29,742 nucleotides of DNA from an uncultured Oscillospiraceae bacterium. GTDB lineage: Bacteria > Bacillota > Clostridia > Oscillospirales > Oscillospiraceae. Location: assembly GCA_934668295.1 (NCBI GenBank), contig CAKUND010000003.1, forward strand, positions 1-29,742. Direction: 5' to 3'. Position 1 is the first letter of the stretch, and each line of letters begins with the position of its first letter. The position numbers were made by a program, and so were the translations under genes. The notes under the pieces were generated by a model. It was not told where the DNA came from. It saw only the letters and a program-made list of their open reading frames with translations, and searched no databases. Below are positions 24,536 through 29,742 of this stretch, piece by piece.

Positions 24536-24795
24536 CTAGTGTAAACGTAGGGTTAAATACGATATTTAGATCCCACGTTTGTGTGTCGAAGCAGTAACTT
24601 CCGCCGCCCCCGGCTTCAAAATAAAAATTCTAGTTCATTTGGAATGTAACCGGGACGATCCACACCATAATATTTTTCTCAATATTTATCAGTTTGCTTT
24701 CACCAATGATAAGGCTACCTGTAAAGCGACAGCTGGTAAATGCTTCTTCTCCGATACTAGTCACGCTGTTTCCGATTTTTAAAGTTCCTTTAAAT

Positions 24796-25020
24796 CTATA
24801 GCAACCAGAAAAAATAATTTTTCATCGCCCCTGTTCCGCTGATGGTCAATGTGCCTGCGGAATCGAGCGTCCAGGAGAGGTTTTTGCCGTCGCCCTCGCC
24901 GCCGCAGTAGCCGGAGGCGACGATGTCCGCCGCGAAGATCTCTGCCGTCAGGGCAGCCAGCATGCACAGGGCGAGTGCAAGGGCGGTGAGGCGGCGAAGA
25001 AGTCCAGACTGCTTTTTCAT
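24796..25020 (-). pseudogene. 5' fragment of the LRR pseudogene with signal peptide
   Basis: Seventy-four codons: basic start M-K-K-Q, hydrophobic core L-T-A-L-A-L-A-L-C-M-L-A-A-L, cleavage near A-E-I-F-A-A, then L-T-I-S-G-T-G-A-M before the homopolymer frameshift. GAGG precedes the ATG. If expressed it would make only a short secreted peptide. Confidence 0.7.
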
Positions 25021-25069
25021 GGTAAATCCCTCTTTCTTCTCATTTCTTTGGCAAATACTACCTAAATTT

Positions 25070-25098
25070 ATTGTACATGGGAACGGACTTCTTTACAA
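25070..25098 (-). promoter_or_regulatory. Promoter of the LRR pseudogene
   Basis: On the minus strand TTGTAA (25093-25098), a 17-bp spacer and TACAAT (25070-25075), about 50 bp before the ATG at 25020. Confidence 0.65.
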
Positions 25099-25109
25099 CG
25101 GGTTTGCAG

Positions 25110-25144
25110 AAAAAAACGGAGAAAATCGGTGAGGATCTTCTCCG
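25110..25144 (-). terminator. Terminator of the ylbJ-zinc-ribbon transcript
   Basis: On the minus strand a 7-bp stem (25138-25144 with 25117-25123, CGGAGAA/TTCTCCG), extended by weaker pairs, is followed by seven T residues (25116-25110). Confidence 0.75.
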
Positions 25145-25223
25145 CTTAAGCATATCAAAACATTCAGATTTTTATGGAGCAGTGTGGATTACGCAGAATG
25201 CGCCGTTTTTTACGGGAATCTGC

Positions 25224-25249
25224 GGGCGGACAGAGTCGTCCGCCCCTAC
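25224..25249 (-). repeat. Dispersed palindromic repeat, copy 5
   Basis: The plus strand reads GGGCGGAC-AGAGTC-GTCCGCCC-CTAC, an 8-bp perfect stem. Its reverse complement is identical to 4651-4676 over all 26 bases. Confidence 0.8.
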
Positions 25250-25286
25250 AAGGAAGCGGGAAGGCGCATCCGAATCTGCCGAAGGG

Positions 25287-25493
25287 TCACAGGGAAAAAT
25301 CCGCGTCGTCGCGGTCTGGTTTTTTGACGGCGGGGCGGCCGGGGATGCGGCGGAGGGGGTCGTAGCGGAAGCGGCGGCAGCGGTGGTCGCTGGGGACGAT
25401 GCCGCAGAATTGGCAGACCATCGTCTCATCGTCAATTTTGCCCGCGAACTGGCAATAGGTGCAGTAGCGGTCGATCTTCTTTCGGAACAGCAT
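25287..25493 (-). CDS. Small zinc-ribbon protein, conserved in Clostridia, function unknown
   Basis: The 68-residue protein has two cysteine knuckles (C11-x2-C14 and C27-x2-C30) plus C39 and H37. A basic segment C-R-R-F-R-Y-D-P-L-R-R-I-P and a charged tail follow. I recognise this pattern from small unnamed clostridial proteins but know of no function. The start at 25493 follows AGGCGG; an in-frame ATG at 25532 would overlap the upstream stop and lacks a good site. It lies 38 bp after the ylbJ-type gene on the same strand and shares its terminator, so a sporulation link is plausible but inferred. Confidence 0.75.
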   Translation of the reverse strand: MLFRKKIDRYCTYCQFAGKIDDETMVCQFCGIVPSDHRCRRFRYDPLRRIPGRPAVKKPDRDDADFSL

Positions 25494-25531
25494 GGGGCAG
25501 CCGCCTCTCTTTTCTTTCGTATTTGCCCCCA

Positions 25532-26596
25532 TTATACACGCTTTCCGCGCAAATTGCTATGGTACTTTTTACGAAAAAGCAGCAGGCTCACCGAACACAG
25601 CAGCAGGCTCACCGCCCCCGCCGTTTCCGGGCCCTGCGCACCGGAAAACGCGGCGGCGGGCCAGCTCTCCGCGTACAGCAGCGGCGCGGCGATGAGCGTG
25701 AGCGTGCAGGAAAGCACGGCCTGAAGCGCCTTGCACGGCAGGAGCAGCTTGCCGGTCAGGCCGTGCTCCTGCACAGCGGCGCGGCTCTGCGCCAGAACGC
25801 TCACGCCGCCGAAGGACAAAAGCGCCGAGGCGATGCACAACTTCCAGTGGAGCGCCAGCGCGCAATCCGTCAGCGCCGCGCAGCCTGCGGACAGCTCCAG
25901 CGCGCCGAGGAACAGCGGCAGGGCCTCCGGCGGCAGAAAGCGGCCCGCGGCAAGCAGAAAATAGCGGGATAGAACGGAAAAGACCGTGATGAACATGCAG
26001 ATGTGGAGCGCGCTCATCCCCGCGCGGCGCACGGATTCAGAAAAGGCCGCGGCAAAGGATTCCGGCTGCGGCGGCTTTGCGGCGGTTTTCGCAGGCGCAG
26101 GCTGCTTTTTTGCGGTCAGGCGGCAGACAACGACCGCAGAGATGAGCTGCACCGCGTACAAAAACGCGCCTGCCGCCGCACTTTTGAAGACCGCGCCGCC
26201 GAGCACGCCGAGGATGAACGAGGGCCCCGCCTGATTGCAGACGGCAAGCGCGCGCTCGGCTTCCGGTCTGGAAAGCTCGCCGCGCGCGTAAAGCGTGCCC
26301 GCCGCCTGCGCGCCGGCCGGATAGCCGCCGAGAAGGCCGAGCAGAAACGCGCTGCCCGCAGCGGGCGGCAGGCGCAGGAGCTTTGCCGCCGCGCCTCCGA
26401 ACCGCGCGGAGAGCCGCGCGGAATAACCCAGAAGCAAAAACAGATTGCTGCACACAAAAAACGGAAACAGCGACGGCAGGATCACCCGCCCGCAGAGCGT
26501 GAGCGCGCTGCGCACGCCGTCCGCCGCAGTCTGCGGCAGCGCGATGAGCAGAACAAACGCCGCAAGAAGCGTGAGCGCCTGGAATAGCTTTTTCAT
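25532..26596 (-). CDS. Sporulation integral membrane protein, YlbJ-like
   Basis: The 354-residue protein has about eight membrane helices and belongs to the nucleoside-recognition (Gate) domain group that includes YlbJ, needed for spore cortex formation in Bacillus. Near the N-terminus it shows the family pattern L-x-x-C-x-x-V-I-L-P-S-L-F-P-F-F-V at about 36-50, and L-L-G-G-Y-P-A-G-A-Q near 93-102. A Lys/Ala/Pro-rich loop lies near 165-185. It is somewhat shorter than Bacillus YlbJ. The ATG at 26596 has AAGGAGG upstream; the longer frame to 26917 runs through the divergent yqfC gene and is not real. It is transcribed divergently from yqfC. Confidence 0.85.
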   Translation of the reverse strand: MKKLFQALTLLAAFVLLIALPQTAADGVRSALTLCGRVILPSLFPFFVCSNLFLLLGYSARLSARFGGAAAKLLRLPPAAGSAFLLGLLGGYPAGAQAAGTLYARGELSRPEAERALAVCNQAGPSFILGVLGGAVFKSAAAGAFLYAVQLISAVVVCRLTAKKQPAPAKTAAKPPQPESFAAAFSESVRRAGMSALHICMFITVFSVLSRYFLLAAGRFLPPEALPLFLGALELSAGCAALTDCALALHWKLCIASALLSFGGVSVLAQSRAAVQEHGLTGKLLLPCKALQAVLSCTLTLIAAPLLYAESWPAAAFSGAQGPETAGAVSLLLCSVSLLLFRKKYHSNLRGKRV

Positions 26597-26695
26597 GCCT
26601 CTCTCCTCCTTCGGATAAAAACCTATGCGGCGGAGGAAAGAATTAGTCTGTCCGGCATAAGGATATAGCAAACGAAAAACAGGAGGCGCTGCCGT

Positions 26696-26995
26696 TTGAA
26701 AAAACTGCGTTCGTATCTGGCTGCCGCGTCGGTGCGGCTGGGGCTGCCGATGGACATCGCCGCGGGGCTGCCGCATCTGGAGGTCAACGGGTTCCGGGAA
26801 TGCTCGGTCGACCGGCACACCGGGATTCTGGAATATAACCGGGAGCGGATCGTGATCGGGCTGAACATCGGGAGTCTGACCGTTGTGGGAAGCGGATTGG
26901 AGATCCGGCAGATGCACCGCGAACGGCTGACGATCATCGGAAAAATCGACTGTCTGACCTACGGCGAGGGAGGTCTGCGCGGATGTGGCGGGTGA
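26696..26995 (+). CDS. yqfC: Sporulation protein YqfC
   Basis: The 99-residue protein starts at a TTG codon with AGGAGG nine bases upstream. The family pattern is visible: early L-G-L-P-x-D-x-x-x-G-x-P-H-L, N-H-x-G-I-L-E-Y-like H-T-G-I-L-E-Y, then a run of hydrophobic strands ending in G-K-I-D-C-L-T-Y. In Bacillus yqfC and yqfD belong to the mother-cell sigma-E regulon. Here yqfD begins inside its end (13-bp overlap), so the pair is co-translated. Confidence 0.9.
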   Translation: MKKLRSYLAAASVRLGLPMDIAAGLPHLEVNGFRECSVDRHTGILEYNRERIVIGLNIGSLTVVGSGLEIRQMHRERLTIIGKIDCLTYGEGGLRGCGG

Positions 26996-28170
26996 TCTGG
27001 TTTTTTCTCGGCGTGTCGCGGCTGTCCATCACGGGGGCAAGCCCGGAATGGTGTTTGCAGCGGCTGGCAAAGGCGCGCGTTGCGTTCCATTTTTGCGCGA
27101 AGCCGGACGAGTTTACCGCCGAGGTCTGGATCCTGCGGCGGGACGAGGCGCGGGCGGCGCAGCTTGTCCGCATGGGCGGGTGCGACTGCGCCGTTCTGGA
27201 GCGCGGCGGGTTTTCCGCCGTGTTCGGCGGACTGCGGAAGCGGCCCGCGCTGCTCTTTTTGCTGGCGGCGGCCATTGCGGCGGCGATCGTTGTGCCGAAA
27301 TTCGTCTTTTTCTATGCGGTCGAGGGAAACGAGACTGTCTCCAGCGCGCAGATCTTGCGGGAGCTGCGGGAGCTTGGCGTGGGATTCGGGACATACGGCC
27401 CGTCGATCAAGCCGCAGGAGCTGAAAAACCAGATGCTGCTGCGCATTCCGAAGCTGCAGTGGCTAACGGTGCAGCAGAGCGGCATGTGCGCGCGCGTGGT
27501 CGTGCGGGAACGGCCCGACAAGGAACCGGTGCTCGACCGGAAGACGCCGACGGATGTGATCGCCTCGCGCGCGGGCGTCCTGACGCGCGTGGAGGCCGTG
27601 GCCGGGAACTGTCTCTGCGTGCCGGGGCAGGCCGTGGCAGGCGGAGAGCTGCTGGTGTCGGCGTATACGGACTTCGGCTTTAAAACGCAGGTGACGGCGG
27701 CGCGGGCGGAAATTTACGCCGAAACGGTCCGGCAGGCCGTGTGCGTTCTGCCGGAGACAGAGACGGTCAAGGACGTGCGCACGGCTGCGCATTATGCGGT
27801 CAGTCTGCTTGTCGGACGGCGGCGCATTTCGCTTTTCGGTGCGGACGAGCCGGAGGGATTTTACGAAAAAGAGACAAAAATACGATATATGACGCTTCCC
27901 GGCGGGTTTTCTTTGCCGTTGGGGATTGCAATTACAAGAATTTGTGAGTATGATACAAGAGAAGAAACATTGCGGGCGCAGGACGCGGAGGACCGGCTTC
28001 TGGAGCTGGTACAGGCAGACGCCATGCGCGATATGATCGCCGGAAGCATCCGGGATGCCTCTGTCCGGACGGAGCAGTCCGGCGGGTGTATCCGGCTGCA
28101 TGCCAGTCTGCGGTGCGAGGAAATGATCGCCCGCATGCGGCCCGCAAGCCTAAAGGAAGCGATTTCATGA
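26983..28170 (+). CDS. yqfD: Sporulation protein YqfD
   Basis: The 395-residue protein has a cytoplasmic N-terminal domain (about 1-85), a membrane helix at about 88-110, and an external domain. After the helix it has F-F-Y-A-V-E-G-N-E-T-V, then E-L-G-V-G-F-G-T-Y-G-P-S-I as in the YqfD/SpoIV-like family. Its role in sporulation is established genetically but not biochemically. GGGAGG lies upstream of the ATG. It overlaps yqfC by 13 bp and phoH by 4 bp. Near 27880-27970 the sequence is AT-richer than the rest of the gene, with no break in the frame. Confidence 0.92.
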   Translation: MWRVIWFFLGVSRLSITGASPEWCLQRLAKARVAFHFCAKPDEFTAEVWILRRDEARAAQLVRMGGCDCAVLERGGFSAVFGGLRKRPALLFLLAAAIAAAIVVPKFVFFYAVEGNETVSSAQILRELRELGVGFGTYGPSIKPQELKNQMLLRIPKLQWLTVQQSGMCARVVVRERPDKEPVLDRKTPTDVIASRAGVLTRVEAVAGNCLCVPGQAVAGGELLVSAYTDFGFKTQVTAARAEIYAETVRQAVCVLPETETVKDVRTAAHYAVSLLVGRRRISLFGADEPEGFYEKETKIRYMTLPGGFSLPLGIAITRICEYDTREETLRAQDAEDRLLELVQADAMRDMIAGSIRDASVRTEQSGGCIRLHASLRCEEMIARMRPASLKEAIS

Positions 28171-29183
28171 CAGAACGAACCATCAATGCCGAGCGCGTCG
28201 AGCAGCTCATCGACGTCTTCGGTTCCTTTGACGAAAATGTGCGCAGGATTGAGGACGCGTTCGGCGTCAAGATCACGAACCGCAACAACGAGCTGAAGGT
28301 CACAGGCGACGAGGAGGCCGCCGACAAGGGCTGCCGCGCGATCGAAGCGCTGCTGGCGCTGGCGGCCAAGGGCGAGGAGATCGACGAGCAGAAGGTGCGC
28401 TATCTCATTGGCCTTGTCAACACCGGCAACGAGGATCAGGTCAGCAAAATGGCCAAGGACGTCGTCTGCGTGACGGCCAAGGGCCGGCCCGTCAAGGCCA
28501 AGACCATCGGCCAGCAGAATTATCTGAAGGCCATTGAAAAAAACACCATCACCATCGGCGTCGGCCCCGCCGGTACGGGCAAGACGTATCTCGCCGTAGC
28601 GGAAGCCGTCGCGGCGTTCCGCGCAAAGACCGTCAACCGCATCATCCTGACGCGTCCCGCCGTGGAGGCGGGCGAGCGGCTGGGCTTTTTGCCGGGCGAT
28701 CTGCAGAACAAGGTAGACCCCTATCTGCGGCCGCTTTACGACGCGCTGTTCGACATGCTGGGGCCGGAGACATACGGAAAATATCTGGAACGCGGAAATA
28801 TCGAGGTCGCACCGCTGGCTTATATGCGCGGACGTACGCTGGACGACAGCTTTATCATTCTCGATGAAGCGCAAAACACCACGCGCGAGCAGATGAAGAT
28901 GTTCCTGACGCGCCTCGGCTTCGGCTCGAAGATCGTCATTACGGGCGATATCACGCAGATCGACCTGCCGGGTGACAAGGTCAGCGGTCTGAAGGAGGCC
29001 ATCCGGGTGCTGGACGGGGTCGAGGATATCCAGATCTGCCGTCTGACGCCGGCAGACGTGGTGCGGCACGTGCTGGTGCAGCGCATCGTCGCGGCCTATG
29101 ACAAATACGAAAAGAACCGGCTGCCGGACGAACGCGCCCGGACATTTACAAGAAAGCCGGACTGGAAGAAGGAGAAAAAATGA
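28167..29183 (+). CDS. phoH: PhoH-like ATPase
   Basis: This 338-residue cytoplasmic P-loop ATPase is probably involved in RNA metabolism, judging from its constant pairing with ybeY. An N-terminal KH-like segment includes G-V-K-I-T-N-R-N near 33-40. Walker A is G-P-A-G-T-G-K-T at 133-140. The V-E-A-G-E-R-L-G-F-L-P-G-D family signature is near 166-178, and Walker B F-I-I-L-D-E-A-Q-N ends at 236 (D233). AAAGGAAG precedes the ATG, and the ATGA overlap with yqfD fixes the start. A longer open frame from 28086 is rejected. Confidence 0.95.
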   Translation: MTERTINAERVEQLIDVFGSFDENVRRIEDAFGVKITNRNNELKVTGDEEAADKGCRAIEALLALAAKGEEIDEQKVRYLIGLVNTGNEDQVSKMAKDVVCVTAKGRPVKAKTIGQQNYLKAIEKNTITIGVGPAGTGKTYLAVAEAVAAFRAKTVNRIILTRPAVEAGERLGFLPGDLQNKVDPYLRPLYDALFDMLGPETYGKYLERGNIEVAPLAYMRGRTLDDSFIILDEAQNTTREQMKMFLTRLGFGSKIVITGDITQIDLPGDKVSGLKEAIRVLDGVEDIQICRLTPADVVRHVLVQRIVAAYDKYEKNRLPDERARTFTRKPDWKKEKK

Positions 29184-29674
29184 AGCACCGCATTGTCATC
29201 CGCTGCGAGGGCCGCAGTCTGCGCGATTTTGCGCTCAAGCAGCAGATCTCCAAATGTATCACCGCCGCGCTGGCCCATCAGGGCGTCAACACGCCCTGCG
29301 AGATCAACGTCCTTGTGACGGACGACGAGGGCATCCGCGCCATCAACAACGCATACCGCAAGATCGACAAGGCAACGGACGTGCTGTCGTTCCCGATGTT
29401 CGAGCTGACGGCGGGACAGCTGCCCGCATCGTGGGACGCTTATAAGGATCCTGACACCGGTCTTGTGCCGCTGGGCGACATGGCCATCAGCCTCGAACGG
29501 GCCAGACAGCAGGCCGCCGAATTCGGCCACAGCGCCCGGCGCGAGGTCGGGTATCTCACCATCCACTCTATTCTGCATCTGCTGGGCTACGACCATGTGG
29601 ACGAGGGGCCGATGAAAAAGCAGATGCGCGCGGCAGAAGAAGCGATTCTCGCCGAAATTGAACTTCCGAGATGA
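29180..29674 (+). CDS. ybeY: Endoribonuclease YbeY (rRNA maturation factor)
   Basis: YbeY is a metal-dependent RNase that matures 16S rRNA and takes part in ribosome quality control. The 164-residue length fits. The T-D-V-L-S-F-P motif is at 66-72, and the zinc-binding signature H-S-I-L-H-L-L-G-Y-D-H has H129, H133 and H139. R60 lies in the conserved N-x-x-Y-R-x-I-D-K segment. Its ATG overlaps the phoH stop (ATGA), with AAGGAG upstream. The next gene again starts by ATGA overlap. Confidence 0.96.
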   Translation: MKHRIVIRCEGRSLRDFALKQQISKCITAALAHQGVNTPCEINVLVTDDEGIRAINNAYRKIDKATDVLSFPMFELTAGQLPASWDAYKDPDTGLVPLGDMAISLERARQQAAEFGHSARREVGYLTIHSILHLLGYDHVDEGPMKKQMRAAEEAILAEIELPR

Positions 29675-29742
29675 TGGAGCAGAATCTTTTTATCCGCCGC
29701 GCTGCAGTCACGGATGCGGAGTTGCTTGCCGAGACCCGGCGC
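29671..29742 (+). CDS. Start of a GNAT-family acetyltransferase (partial)
   Basis: Only 24 codons are present, running off the window: M-M-E-Q-N-L-F-I-R-R-A-A-V-T-D-A-E-L-L-A. The I-R-R-A-x-x-x-D-A-E-L-L-A-E pattern is the usual first strand and helix of GNAT N-acetyltransferases. Two ATGs occur (29671 and 29674); the first overlaps the ybeY stop. Substrate cannot be judged. Confidence 0.6.
   Translation, partial: MMEQNLFIRRAAVTDAELLAETRR

Larger units (their letters stand above)
23733..25020 (-). pseudogene. Decayed BspA-like leucine-rich-repeat surface protein gene
   Basis: An intact version would encode a secreted protein: signal peptide, an S-G-x-C-G-x-E-G-x-G-x-N-L-x-W segment, then LRR_5 repeats (K-I-G-N-S-V-T-S-I-G-E-E-A-F). 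Three lesions are visible. First, at the A6 run 24809-24814 one extra base shifts the frame; with five bases the text reads F-S-G-C-Y, as LRR_5 repeats do. Second, an in-frame TAG lies at 24630-24632. Third, a MITE-like element sits at 24378-24535 and brings a TGA. The repeats resume beyond it in the same frame (L-E-G-F-I-G-A-G-C). The last 100 or so codons (GC-rich) look like a fragment of a larger surface protein that stops abruptly. The middle is clearly AT-richer than its surroundings. A promoter and ribosome-binding site remain. Confidence 0.8.

Noticed and set aside
24579..24782. 67-codon plus-strand frame beside the MITE
   Set aside because: It lies opposite LRR-repeat remnants readable on the minus strand; chance frame in AT-rich DNA.
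1..29742. CRISPR array, tRNA genes, prophage or integrase
   Set aside because: No regularly spaced repeats, no cloverleaf with TTCGAATCC-type T arms, and no phage or recombinase protein was found in any frame.

Overview
The window comes from a GC-rich (roughly 60%), endospore-forming member of the Clostridia, most likely Oscillospiraceae (Oscillibacter- or Flavonifractor-like). The evidence is the sporulation genes (yqfC, yqfD, a ylbJ-type gene), the yqfC-yqfD-phoH-ybeY cluster, small clostridial families (DUF1292, DUF4317, DUF5711, DUF6320), an ECF vitamin-transport module and a BspA-like leucine-rich-repeat surface protein. The species call is inference. Nearly all of the window is ordinary chromosomal core; only about 23.7-25.3 kb looks accessory.

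Left part (1-10.8 kb). The 3' end of the RNase P RNA gene (+ strand) meets a ClpE-type unfoldase (- strand) at a shared bidirectional terminator. A long minus-strand run follows. Read in transcription order it is: a class A penicillin-binding protein, an rRNA-type SAM methyltransferase, ecfA1, ecfA2, ecfT, then (after a gene-free, hairpin-rich 0.36 kb) truA and a DUF5711 membrane protein, then clpE from its own promoter. ATGA-type overlaps and short gaps suggest one transcript from the PBP through ecfT.

Middle (10.8-20.7 kb). A divergent promoter region separates the PBP from a DUF1292 gene. Downstream is a structured RNA that I read as 6S RNA with its own terminator. Next come a PrsA-like parvulin foldase, two overlapping half-size TauE/SafE transporter genes behind a hairpin that buries the ribosome-binding site, a LURP-one-like gene on the minus strand, DUF4317, uppP (undecaprenyl-PP phosphatase), ftsK/spoIIIE and an orphan ECF substrate-binding component. 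That orphan S protein could use the EcfT-A1-A2 module 15 kb away. PBP, PrsA and UppP all serve the cell envelope.

Right part (20.7-29.7 kb). A two-gene unit encodes an unusual fusion of a hormone-sensitive-lipase-type hydrolase with a condensation/acyltransferase-like domain, plus a zinc-ribbon membrane protein (DUF6320). Next is a decayed LRR surface-protein gene carrying a 158-bp MITE-like element with perfect 17-bp terminal inverted repeats and a CTAG target duplication. A tiny zinc-ribbon gene and a ylbJ-type gene lie divergently from the tightly overlapping yqfC-yqfD-phoH-ybeY-GNAT operon, which runs off the window.

The best candidates for something not well described are the hydrolase-condensation fusion with DUF6320, the MITE, the RBS-sequestering hairpin before the half-transporters, and a dispersed hairpin repeat family between genes. 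I see no CRISPR array, prophage, tRNA or intact transposase. Several very long antisense open frames are GC-driven shadows of real genes.
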